Made by a program: the position numbers and the translations under genes. The notes under the pieces are model-generated. The model saw only the letters and a program-made list of their open reading frames with translations. It was not told where the DNA came from and made no database searches. A stretch of 64,000 nucleotides of DNA from Kitasatospora azatica KCTC 9699 (GTDB lineage: Bacteria > Actinomycetota > Actinomycetes > Streptomycetales > Streptomycetaceae): NCBI RefSeq assembly GCF_000744785.1, contig NZ_JQMO01000003.1:2046001-2110000 (forward strand). Direction: 5' to 3'. How positions within the stretch are numbered: the stretch's first letter is position 1; each line of letters opens with the position of its first letter. Positions 1-6,873 of the stretch are shown here, piece after piece.

Positions 1-1799
1 TTCAGCAGCACGATCTGCGCCACCGCCCGGGTGGCCTCGCTGCCCGAGCCCATCGCCACGCCGATGTCGGCGTCCTTGAGCGCCAGCACGTCGTTGACCC
101 CGTCGCCGGTCATCGCCACCGTGTGCCCGCGCGACTGCAGCGCGCCGACCAGCTCGCGCTTCTGCTGCGGTGTCACCCGGCCGAAGACCGTGGTGCGCTC
201 GGCGGCGTCGGCCAGCGCCTCGGGCTCGGCGGGCAGGGTGCGGGCGTCCAGCGGGTGCTCCGCGCCGGGCAGGTCCAGGCTGCCGGCCACCGCGCCGACC
301 GAGACCGCGCTGTCGCCGGAGATCACCTTGGCCTCGACCCGCTGGTCCGCGAAGTAGCGCAGGGTGGTCGCGGCGTCCGAGCGGACCCGCTGCTTGAGCA
401 CCACCAGGCCGCGCGGCTCCAGGTCCTTGGCCGGGTCGGGGGCGTCCAGCGGGACCGGGGTGCGGCCGAGCAGCAGCACCCGCAGGCCCTGGGAGCCGAG
501 CTCGTCCACCTCGGCCAGGGCCGGGTGCTCTGCGGGCAGCAGCACGTCAGGGGCGCCGAGCAGCCAGCTGGCCTCGGCGCCGCCCGGCTCCAGCAGCTGC
601 ACCCCGCTCCACTTGCGGGCCGAGGAGAACGGCATCGCCTCCAGCATCCGCCAGCGGTCCCGGTCCGGGCCGCCGTCGCCGTAGGCGTCCAGCACCGCCT
701 GCATGCTGGGGTTCGGCCGGGCGTCCGCACCGGCGAGCACGGCGAGCGCCTGCTTGAGCACCGCCTCGCCGTCCGGCACCCCGTCGGTCTCCGGGACGGC
801 CAGCGTGCGCAGTTCCAGCACGTCCATGCCGCCCTCGGTGAGGGTGCCGGTCTTGTCCAGGCAGACCGTGTCCACCCGGGCCAGCCCCTCGATCGCCGGC
901 AGCTCCTGCACCAGGCACTGCTTGCGGCCCAGCCGGATCACGCCGATCGCGAAGGCCACCGAGGTGAGCAGCACCAGGCCCTCGGGCACCATCGGCACGA
1001 TGCCGGCCACCGTGCGGCGCACCGCCTCGCGCCAGTCGTTGTGCTCGACCGTCCACTGACTGATCACCAGGCCGATCGCGGTCGGGATCAGCAGGTAGGT
1101 GATGAACCGCAGGATGGTGTCGATGCCGGTCCGCAGCTCGGACTTGACCAGGGTGAACCGGCTGGCCTCCTCGGCCAGCTGGGCGGCGTAGGCCTCGCGG
1201 CCGACCTTGGTGGCGGTGAACGCGCCGGCCCCCGCGACCACGAAGCTGCCGGACATCACCTGGTCGCCAGGCTGCTTGAGCACCGAGTCGGGTTCGCCGG
1301 TGAGCAGCGACTCGTCGATCTCCAGGCCGTCCGCCTCGGTGACCTCGCCGTCCACGATCACCTTGTCGCCGGTGCCGAGCAGCACGGTGTCGTCCAGCAC
1401 GATCTCGGCGACCGAGACCTCGACCGCCTGCCCCTCGCGGCGCACCTCCGGGCGGGCCTCGCCGATCAGCGCCAGGCTGTCCAGGGTCCGCTTGGCGCGC
1501 ACCTCCTGGATGATGCCGATCGCGGTGTTGGCCACGATCACCAGGCCGAACAGTCCGTCCTGGATCGGGCCGACCACCAGGATCACGGCGAACAGCACAC
1601 CGATGATCGCGTTGAACCGGGTGAAGACGTTGGCTCGGACGATCTCCTTGACCGAGCGGCTGGAACGCACCGGTACGTCGTTGACCTGACCCTTCGCCAC
1701 CCGCTCGGCCACCTCGGCGCCGGTCAGCCCGCCGCGGCGGACGGGCGCGAGGCCACAGGCGTGGGCACCGGGCGCGGTCTGGTCCGAGGGGTGCGTCAT
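1..1799 (-). CDS. Cation-translocating P-type ATPase, HAD-IC type (partial, C-terminus off the left edge)
   Basis: ATP-driven cation pump of the inner membrane. About 599 residues are visible from the ATG at 1797-1799; the rest lies left of base 1. The phosphorylation motif DKTGT is near residue 315, the actuator loop reads LLTGEPDSV, and the P-domain motif MTGDGVND is near residue 561. Two hydrophobic segments lie at about 58-95 and two more before DKTGT, the second including MVPEGL. PEGL is typical of P2/P3-type pumps rather than heavy-metal P1B pumps, and no N-terminal CxxC domain is present. Overall it resembles the mycobacterial CtpE-like group, so calcium or another divalent cation is possible, but the substrate cannot be told from the visible part. 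Confidence 0.93.
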   Translation of the reverse strand, partial: MTHPSDQTAPGAHACGLAPVRRGGLTGAEVAERVAKGQVNDVPVRSSRSVKEIVRANVFTRFNAIIGVLFAVILVVGPIQDGLFGLVIVANTAIGIIQEVRAKRTLDSLALIGEARPEVRREGQAVEVSVAEIVLDDTVLLGTGDKVIVDGEVTEADGLEIDESLLTGEPDSVLKQPGDQVMSGSFVVAGAGAFTATKVGREAYAAQLAEEASRFTLVKSELRTGIDTILRFITYLLIPTAIGLVISQWTVEHNDWREAVRRTVAGIVPMVPEGLVLLTSVAFAIGVIRLGRKQCLVQELPAIEGLARVDTVCLDKTGTLTEGGMDVLELRTLAVPETDGVPDGEAVLKQALAVLAGADARPNPSMQAVLDAYGDGGPDRDRWRMLEAMPFSSARKWSGVQLLEPGGAEASWLLGAPDVLLPAEHPALAEVDELGSQGLRVLLLGRTPVPLDAPDPAKDLEPRGLVVLKQRVRSDAATTLRYFADQRVEAKVISGDSAVSVGAVAGSLDLPGAEHPLDARTLPAEPEALADAAERTTVFGRVTPQQKRELVGALQSRGHTVAMTGDGVNDVLALKDADIGVAMGSGSEATRAVAQIVLL

Positions 1800-1881
1800 G
1801 GCACCGACTCTACGGGCGGCAAATGTCCGATGCGTCCTCCTATGGGCCGATGGCGGGTCGGCCGGTAGAAGGGGGCGACGG

Positions 1882-2136
1882 CTACTCCTGCTCGGCTGCC
1901 CTGTCCCGCTGGATGGCGGCCCGGCGGGCCCGGCAGTACCAGAGGCCGATCAGCCCCAGCAGCCCGCCGGACAGGCAGATCCACGGCCAGTTGCCGTGGT
2001 TGTGCGCGGAGAGCGTGTGCTGGAACGGCAGCAGCACCACGAAGCCCAGGAACCAGAGCGCCGTGCCGCCGCCGACGATCGCGACGTCATTGGCTTCCAT
2101 GGCCGGCGGGGAGGGGCGCAGCGGGGTCTTCGGCAT
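1882..2136 (-). CDS. Small two-helix membrane protein, DUF2530-like
   Basis: 84-residue protein of unknown function. After a short N-terminus (MPKTPLRPSPPAMEAND) there are two hydrophobic stretches, about residues 17-37 and 48-65, followed by a basic tail (CRARRAAIQRDRAAEQE) expected to be cytoplasmic. The size, two-helix layout and position next to an NCS2 permease match the actinobacterial DUF2530 family as I remember it. I chose the ATG at 2134-2136; a longer reading upstream would run into the divergent promoter region and has no hydrophobic or conserved character. It is divergent from the permease. Confidence 0.7.
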   Translation of the reverse strand: MPKTPLRPSPPAMEANDVAIVGGGTALWFLGFVVLLPFQHTLSAHNHGNWPWICLSGGLLGLIGLWYCRARRAAIQRDRAAEQE

Positions 2137-2170
2137 GGCACGTAGCGTACGGGGTCGGCGAGGCCGGGCG

Positions 2171-2225
2171 GCATGGGTCTGCGGGCCTGTGCGCATGGGT
2201 CTGAGGGCCGGACGCCATGGGTCCG
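2171..2225. repeat. Three direct repeats (GCATGGGTCTG-like) in the DUF2530/NCS2 divergent region
   Basis: Copies start at about 2171 (GCATGGGTCTGCGGGCC), 2193 (GCATGGGTCTGAGGGCC) and 2214 (GCCATGGGTCCG). The spacing of about 22 bp is two helical turns, which would place the copies on one face of the DNA. This is a candidate regulator-binding array for the permease, the small membrane protein or both. Confidence 0.5.
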
Positions 2226-2312
2226 CGCACTTGTCTACGCGCGAAGATGGCGCGTGCACAACCAGCCAATTCATACTTGAAGCTCTCCTCAGCCCCCACC
2301 AGAGGACAACGC

Positions 2313-3770
2313 ATGCCTTCCGAGGCCCAGCCGACCCTAGAGTCGCCCGAGCCCGCCGCGCCCACTCCCCCCACCGGCGCCCTCGACCGCTACTTCCGCA
2401 TCTCCGCGCGCGGCTCCAGCCTGGCCCGGGAGATCCGCGGTGGCGTCGCCACCTTCTTCACCATGGCCTACATCCTGGTGCTGAACCCGATCATCCTGTC
2501 CAACGCCGTGGACATCAACAAGCACGCGCTCAGCTTCCCGCAGCTGGTCACCGCCACCGCGCTGACCGCCGGGCTGACCACGCTGCTGATGGGCGTGATC
2601 GGCAACGTGCCGATCGGACTGGCCGCGGGCCTGGGCGTGAACACCATCGTGGCGCTCCAGCTGGCCCCCAGGATGACCTGGCCGGACGCGATGGGCATGG
2701 TCGTGCTGGCCGGCTTCTGCATCATGCTGCTGGTCGCCACCGGCCTGCGCGAGCGGGTGATGAACGCCGTGCCGTTGGGCCTGCGCAAGGCCATCGCGAT
2801 CGGCATCGGCATGTTCATCACCCTGGTCGGCCTGGTCGACTCCGGCTTCGTCAGCCGGATTCCCGACGCCGCGCACACCACCGTCCCGCTGCAGCTCGGC
2901 GTCGGCGGCCACCTGCACGGCTGGCCGGTGCTGGTCTTCGTGCTCGGCGTGCTGCTCACCATGGTGCTGGTGGTGCGCAAGGTGCCCGGGGCGATCCTGG
3001 TCTCGATCGCCACCATGACCGTGGTCGCCGTGATCATCGAGAAGGCCACCAACCTGCCCGCCGACGCCTGGGGCCTGACCGTCCCGAAGTGGCCCGGCAA
3101 CCCGGTCGCCGCCCCCGACTTCGCCCTGATCGGCAAGGTCAGCCTGTTCGGCGGCTTCCACTACGTGAGCATGCTGACCGGCATCCTGTTCGTCTTCACC
3201 GTGCTGATGAGCTCGTTCTTCGACGCGATGGGCACCATCCTGGGCGTCGCCGACGAGGCCCACCTGCTCGACGAGAACGGCGACCTGCCCGGCATCAACC
3301 GGGTGCTGATGGTCGACGGCGTCGCCACCGCCCTCGGCGGCGCCACCTCCTCCTCCGCCAACACCTGCTTCGTGGAGTCCACCGCCGGCGTCGGCGAGGG
3401 CGCCCGCACCGGCTTCGCCAGCCTGGTCACCGGCGCGCTCTTCATGGGCGCGCTCTTCCTGACCCCGCTGGCCACCATGGTCCCGGCCCAGGCGGCCACC
3501 CCGGCCCTGGTCACCGTCGGCTTCCTGATCCTGGCCAACTCGATCCGCGCGATCGACTGGGACGACTACACGATCGCGATCCCGGCCTTCCTGACCATGG
3601 TGCTGATGCCGTTCACCTACTCGATCACCAACGGCATCGGCATGGGCTTCATCACCTTCTGCGTCCTGCGGATCGCCGCCGGCCGCTGGCGCACCGTGCC
3701 GGTGGCGCTGTACGCGGTGGCGGTGGTGTTCGCGTTCTACTACATGATGCCGGCGCTGGGGCTGACTTAG
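2313..3770 (+). CDS. NCS2-family purine permease (AzgA/guanine-hypoxanthine type)
   Basis: 485-residue multi-pass membrane transporter, probably a proton symporter for hypoxanthine, guanine or adenine. Conserved features of the AzgA/PbuG branch are visible: GGVATFFTMAYILVLNP near the N-terminus, GLAAGLGVNTIVA, a conserved SSFFDAMGTI helix, and SSSANTCFVESTAGVGEGARTG, the substrate-site loop with the ESTAG motif. The ATG at 2313 is preceded by AGAGGACAAC as ribosome site; upstream in-frame codons have no such site and give a non-conserved N-terminus. About 12-14 helices are expected. It is transcribed away from the DUF2530-like gene and ends at a shared terminator with the lectin gene. Confidence 0.92.
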   Translation: MPSEAQPTLESPEPAAPTPPTGALDRYFRISARGSSLAREIRGGVATFFTMAYILVLNPIILSNAVDINKHALSFPQLVTATALTAGLTTLLMGVIGNVPIGLAAGLGVNTIVALQLAPRMTWPDAMGMVVLAGFCIMLLVATGLRERVMNAVPLGLRKAIAIGIGMFITLVGLVDSGFVSRIPDAAHTTVPLQLGVGGHLHGWPVLVFVLGVLLTMVLVVRKVPGAILVSIATMTVVAVIIEKATNLPADAWGLTVPKWPGNPVAAPDFALIGKVSLFGGFHYVSMLTGILFVFTVLMSSFFDAMGTILGVADEAHLLDENGDLPGINRVLMVDGVATALGGATSSSANTCFVESTAGVGEGARTGFASLVTGALFMGALFLTPLATMVPAQAATPALVTVGFLILANSIRAIDWDDYTIAIPAFLTMVLMPFTYSITNGIGMGFITFCVLRIAAGRWRTVPVALYAVAVVFAFYYMMPALGLT

Positions 3771-3792
3771 CGGCTTCGGTCCTGATACGGCG

Positions 3793-3828
3793 TGAGCCCG
3801 GTCCCCGCTGGTGCGGGGGCCGGGCTCA
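3793..3828. terminator. Bidirectional terminator between NCS2 permease and lectin 1
   Basis: Inverted repeat TGAGCCCGG-T-CCCCGC, loop TGGT, then the complement; one T-G wobble interrupts a stem of about 16 bp. It lies between two convergent stop codons. A near copy lies at 6823-6855 after the second lectin gene. Confidence 0.8.
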
Positions 3829-3846
3829 GGCGTTTGTGGCGGTGGG

Positions 3847-6672
3847 TCAGTACTGGCCGTTGGTGTTGCTCGCCCAGATCGGGTGGGCGTCGGCGTCGTA
3901 GAGGACCAGGTTGTCGTCGTTCTGGACCACCAGGCTGGTGCCGGGGTGGCCCCAGGTGTTGGAGGACCACATCGGCCAGCCTTCGGCGGCGTAGACGACG
4001 AAGTTGCCGTCGGCCTGCATCACGGCCGTGGCGCCCGGGTGGCCCCAGGTGTTGGAGGACCAGATCGCCCGGCCGCCGGTGGCGGTGCTGTAGAGGACCA
4101 GGTTGCCGTCGGCCTGCATGATCAGGTGGCTCGGGAAGTACTGGATGGCGTTGTACACCGTGTCGCCGGCGTGCATCACGGCCGGGGCGCGCACCGAGGT
4201 GCCGAGCCAGACGGGCACGGTGTTCTCGGTGTGGCTGGCCCAGGGGGCCTTGCCCCCGACGTAGAGGACCAGGTTGTCGTCGTCCTGGAGGACCAGGTTG
4301 GCGCCGCGCTGGCCGGGGGTGCCGGAGGCCCAGAGGGCGCGGCCGTCCGGGCCGTAGAGGACGAAGTTGCCGTCGGTCTGCATGGTGGCCGTGGCGCCCG
4401 GGCGGCCCCAGGTGTTGGTGGACCACAGGGCGCGGCCGGTGACCTTGGAGTACAGGACCAGGTTGCCGTCCGGCTGCATGTCCAGGTGGCCGGCCTTGGA
4501 CTGGACGCTGTCGCCGGCCCGCAGCACGGTGCCCTCGGCGATGGAGTAGCCGCGGCTGGTGACGCCGCCGTACCAGGTGTCGGTGGTCCAGGCGGGCAGG
4601 CCGTCGGCGCTGTAGAGGACGAAGTTGCCGTCGTTCTGCACGATGGCGTGGCCGCCCGCGTAGCCGTTGGTGCCGGGGGCCCACATCGGCCAGCCCTGGG
4701 GGGCGTAGACGACGAGGTTGCCGTCGGGCTGCATCACGGCGGTGGCGCCCGGGTGGCCGGGGGTGCCGGAGGTCCACAGGATGTGGCCGGTGGACTGGTC
4801 GGCGAGCACCAGGTTGCCGTCGGTGCCCATGGTGAGGGTGGTGTGACCAGCGGTCAGGACGTCGCCGCCGTGCAGCACGGTGCCGGACATGATCGGGTGG
4901 CCGGTGGTGTCGTAGGCCGGGTCGTAGGTCCGGGTCGACCAGATCGGCACGTTGTCCGGGGTGCGCACGATGGCGTTGCAGTCGTCCCCGAGGGTGAGCG
5001 AGCCCGCCGACATGCTGTAGTTCGCGGTGCCGCTGGACCAGAACTTCTGGGTGCCGTACTGGTCGTAGACGACCAGGTTGCTCCCGCTGTCGAGCTGGGC
5101 GTAGCTGCCGGGGTGGCCGGCGGTGCCGCTGGACCAGAGCGTCTTGCCGGTCTTCCAACTGGTCAGCACCAGGTCGCCGTCCGCCTGCATGGCGAGGCCG
5201 GCGCAGGCGGAGTAGAGGACCTGGCCGCTGTTGAGGCGGTTGCTGTACTGAAGGGTGGAGCCCGGTGTGGCGAGGCCGCCGAGCGAGACCGGCGAGCCGA
5301 ACTGGGCGGCGCCGTTGACGGCGGGAGCACCCGGGTACTCGTAGACGAGGGCACCGGTGGTGGCCTGGAACTCGTTGACCAGGAGGTCGGGGTTGCCGTC
5401 ACCGTCCAGGTCACCGGGCGAGGAGATGCCCGTGAACCCGTAGTCCGACGGCGTGTTCACCGCCAGCACGGGCTGCGCCACGAGCGGCGCACCGGGGGTG
5501 GGCTGCTTCGGGTCGAAGGATCCCCAGGTCTGGTTGGCGGCCCCGGTGCAAGCGAGGGGGACGGTGCGGTACCAGGGATTGGCGATGTTGTCGGAGGCGG
5601 TCAGGCACTGGCCGTCGGAGTCGACCAGCGTGCCGCCCGGGCCGACGGTCCACTTCTCGGCGGCCCGCCCGTCACAGGCGGCCAGCATGGGGTGTTGCAG
5701 AGCGGGGACCTCGGTGAGGCACTCGCCGTAGGTGCGCAGCGTGCCGTCCGTGCCCAACTGCCAGTGGTCCGGGTAGGCGTTGCAGTCCAGCGCCCGTACC
5801 GGGTTGCCGTTGGCGAGCAGGCAGATGCGGTTGCCGGCGTTGTTCAGCACCCCGCTCTGGATCAGGGTCGGGGCAGGGGCCGTGAGCAGGGCATTGGGCG
5901 TGCCGTCCGCCTTGAAGCCGAGCTGGTAGCCGGTCAGGGCGCCGCTGTCGGTGCTGCGGACCAGGAGGGTGGGGGTGCCGGCGACCTTGCCCGGGGCGAT
6001 GAGCGTGGCGTCGGTCCAGTTGCCGGTGCCGAGGAGGACGGGGCTGCCGAGCAGGGTGCCGGTCTTGCCGGGGTAGTACCAGAGCTTGCCGTTCTCGACG
6101 GTGAGCAGGTCGGGCAGCCCGTCGGCGTTGTCGATGCCGTTGGTGGCGAGGACCTGGGTGGCGGTGTTCCACGTCGGGTCGTAGCCGGTGCAGTCGCTGC
6201 CGGGCGCGCAGGTGGCGGGCTTGGCGACCTTGGCCGCCTTGTCCTTGTGCGTGAAGTGCCCGGGGGTCCCACCGAAGTTGGCGTCGTTCGGGTAGGCGTA
6301 GAGGGTGTGTGAGGCGGGGGCGAAGACGTACAGGTCGTCGGTCTTCGAGCCGGTCAGGCTGCCTCGGGAGCTGCTCTGGTACTGCGTCCAGTTGAGCCCC
6401 TCCGGGCTCTGCTCGGGGGCGGCAGCGGTGAACGGCGCACCGTGGGACGGGCGGACCGTCAGGTTGATGGCCTGGGTCAGCACCGAGGGCGCCCCGTCAC
6501 CGGTCAGGTCACCGGGGACGCCGGCGGTGGTGGCCGCAGTCGTGCTGGTTCCGGCCGGCTTGCTGTCGGCGAGCGACGGGCTTGCCGTACCCCCGATGGC
6601 AAGGGTGGTGAGTACGGATATGACGGCCAGGCTGCGGCCGAGGCGGCGTGGGGCGCGGGTGCGCTCCCTCAT
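3847..6672 (-). CDS. Secreted multi-domain lectin-like protein (FG-GAP, ricin-like, four bulb-lectin blocks)
   Basis: 941 residues. A twin-Arg-poor but basic signal peptide (MRERTRAPRRLGRS, hydrophobic core, cleavage probably after SLA near residue 35) points to export. Residues about 50-255 are FG-GAP/VCBS-like, about 270-385 ricin-like (CLLANG, QCLTASDN, NQTWG), and GDLDGDGNPDLL near 417 is a calcium-type FG-GAP repeat. From about 478 on come twelve repeats of the monocot mannose-binding motif QxDxNxVxY (for example MQPDGNLVVY), in four blocks of three, each block opened by GTVLxxGD. Eight copies keep the full motif. It probably binds glycans; no catalytic domain is seen. Start ATG 6670-6672 has GGGAGGAACCCGC before it. 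It is a tandem paralogue of the next gene. Confidence 0.9.
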   Translation of the reverse strand: MRERTRAPRRLGRSLAVISVLTTLAIGGTASPSLADSKPAGTSTTAATTAGVPGDLTGDGAPSVLTQAINLTVRPSHGAPFTAAAPEQSPEGLNWTQYQSSSRGSLTGSKTDDLYVFAPASHTLYAYPNDANFGGTPGHFTHKDKAAKVAKPATCAPGSDCTGYDPTWNTATQVLATNGIDNADGLPDLLTVENGKLWYYPGKTGTLLGSPVLLGTGNWTDATLIAPGKVAGTPTLLVRSTDSGALTGYQLGFKADGTPNALLTAPAPTLIQSGVLNNAGNRICLLANGNPVRALDCNAYPDHWQLGTDGTLRTYGECLTEVPALQHPMLAACDGRAAEKWTVGPGGTLVDSDGQCLTASDNIANPWYRTVPLACTGAANQTWGSFDPKQPTPGAPLVAQPVLAVNTPSDYGFTGISSPGDLDGDGNPDLLVNEFQATTGALVYEYPGAPAVNGAAQFGSPVSLGGLATPGSTLQYSNRLNSGQVLYSACAGLAMQADGDLVLTSWKTGKTLWSSGTAGHPGSYAQLDSGSNLVVYDQYGTQKFWSSGTANYSMSAGSLTLGDDCNAIVRTPDNVPIWSTRTYDPAYDTTGHPIMSGTVLHGGDVLTAGHTTLTMGTDGNLVLADQSTGHILWTSGTPGHPGATAVMQPDGNLVVYAPQGWPMWAPGTNGYAGGHAIVQNDGNFVLYSADGLPAWTTDTWYGGVTSRGYSIAEGTVLRAGDSVQSKAGHLDMQPDGNLVLYSKVTGRALWSTNTWGRPGATATMQTDGNFVLYGPDGRALWASGTPGQRGANLVLQDDDNLVLYVGGKAPWASHTENTVPVWLGTSVRAPAVMHAGDTVYNAIQYFPSHLIMQADGNLVLYSTATGGRAIWSSNTWGHPGATAVMQADGNFVVYAAEGWPMWSSNTWGHPGTSLVVQNDDNLVLYDADAHPIWASNTNGQY

Positions 6673-6692
6673 GCGGGTTCCTCCCCGAGGAG

Positions 6693-6714
6693 CGCCGGCC
6701 GAGTGGGGCCGGCG
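6693..6714 (-). promoter_or_regulatory. Leader hairpin just upstream of the lectin 1 ribosome site
   Basis: Perfect 8-bp inverted repeat CGCCGGCC/GGCCGGCG with a 6-nt loop, ending about 20 nt before the start codon. The same stem sits at the same distance before lectin 2 (9702-9724), while the loop differs, so the stem itself appears conserved. It could stabilise the mRNA or affect ribosome access. Confidence 0.55.
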
Positions 6715-6785
6715 GTGAAGTGTGCGTGGCGGGATCTGTCGGTCACTTGATGGGTGAGCGGTGAAGATCCTGGCGCCAAGGGCGA

Positions 6786-6815
6786 AGGCTATCGGGCGGA
6801 TGTTCGGGGCGGCAA
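6786..6815 (-). promoter_or_regulatory. Promoter of lectin 1
   Basis: On the minus strand, -35 TTGCCG (6810-6815), 18 bp spacer, -10 TAGCCT (6786-6791). The lectin 2 promoter has TTGCTG-18-TACCCT at the same distance from its start codon, and both are followed by a shared CCAGGATCTTCACCG block (about 6759-6773 here). The parallel match supports the call. Confidence 0.65.
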
Positions 6816-6822
6816 CGGGGTT

Positions 6823-6855
6823 GAGCCCGGTCCCGCGTGGTGCGGGGCCGGGCTC
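6823..6855. terminator. Terminator after lectin 2
   Basis: Inverted repeat GAGCCCGG-T-CCCGC, loop GTGGT, then the complement, with the same T-G wobble as the 3793-3828 element. It lies just beyond the stop codon of lectin 2 and directly upstream of the lectin 1 promoter, so it would insulate the two genes. Confidence 0.75.
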
Positions 6856-6873
6856 GGGGGTGGTGAGGGTGGG

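Noticed and set aside
123..1868. Long open frame on the plus strand over the P-type ATPase
   Set aside because: It is the antisense shadow of the minus-strand pump, rich in Arg, His, Gln and Gly, with no family motif, while the other strand gives DKTGT and GDGVND.
1823..3901. 692-codon plus-strand frame over the NCS2 gene
   Set aside because: The same DNA in another frame encodes the full permease with the ESTAG motif; this frame is Arg/His/Pro-rich with no motif.
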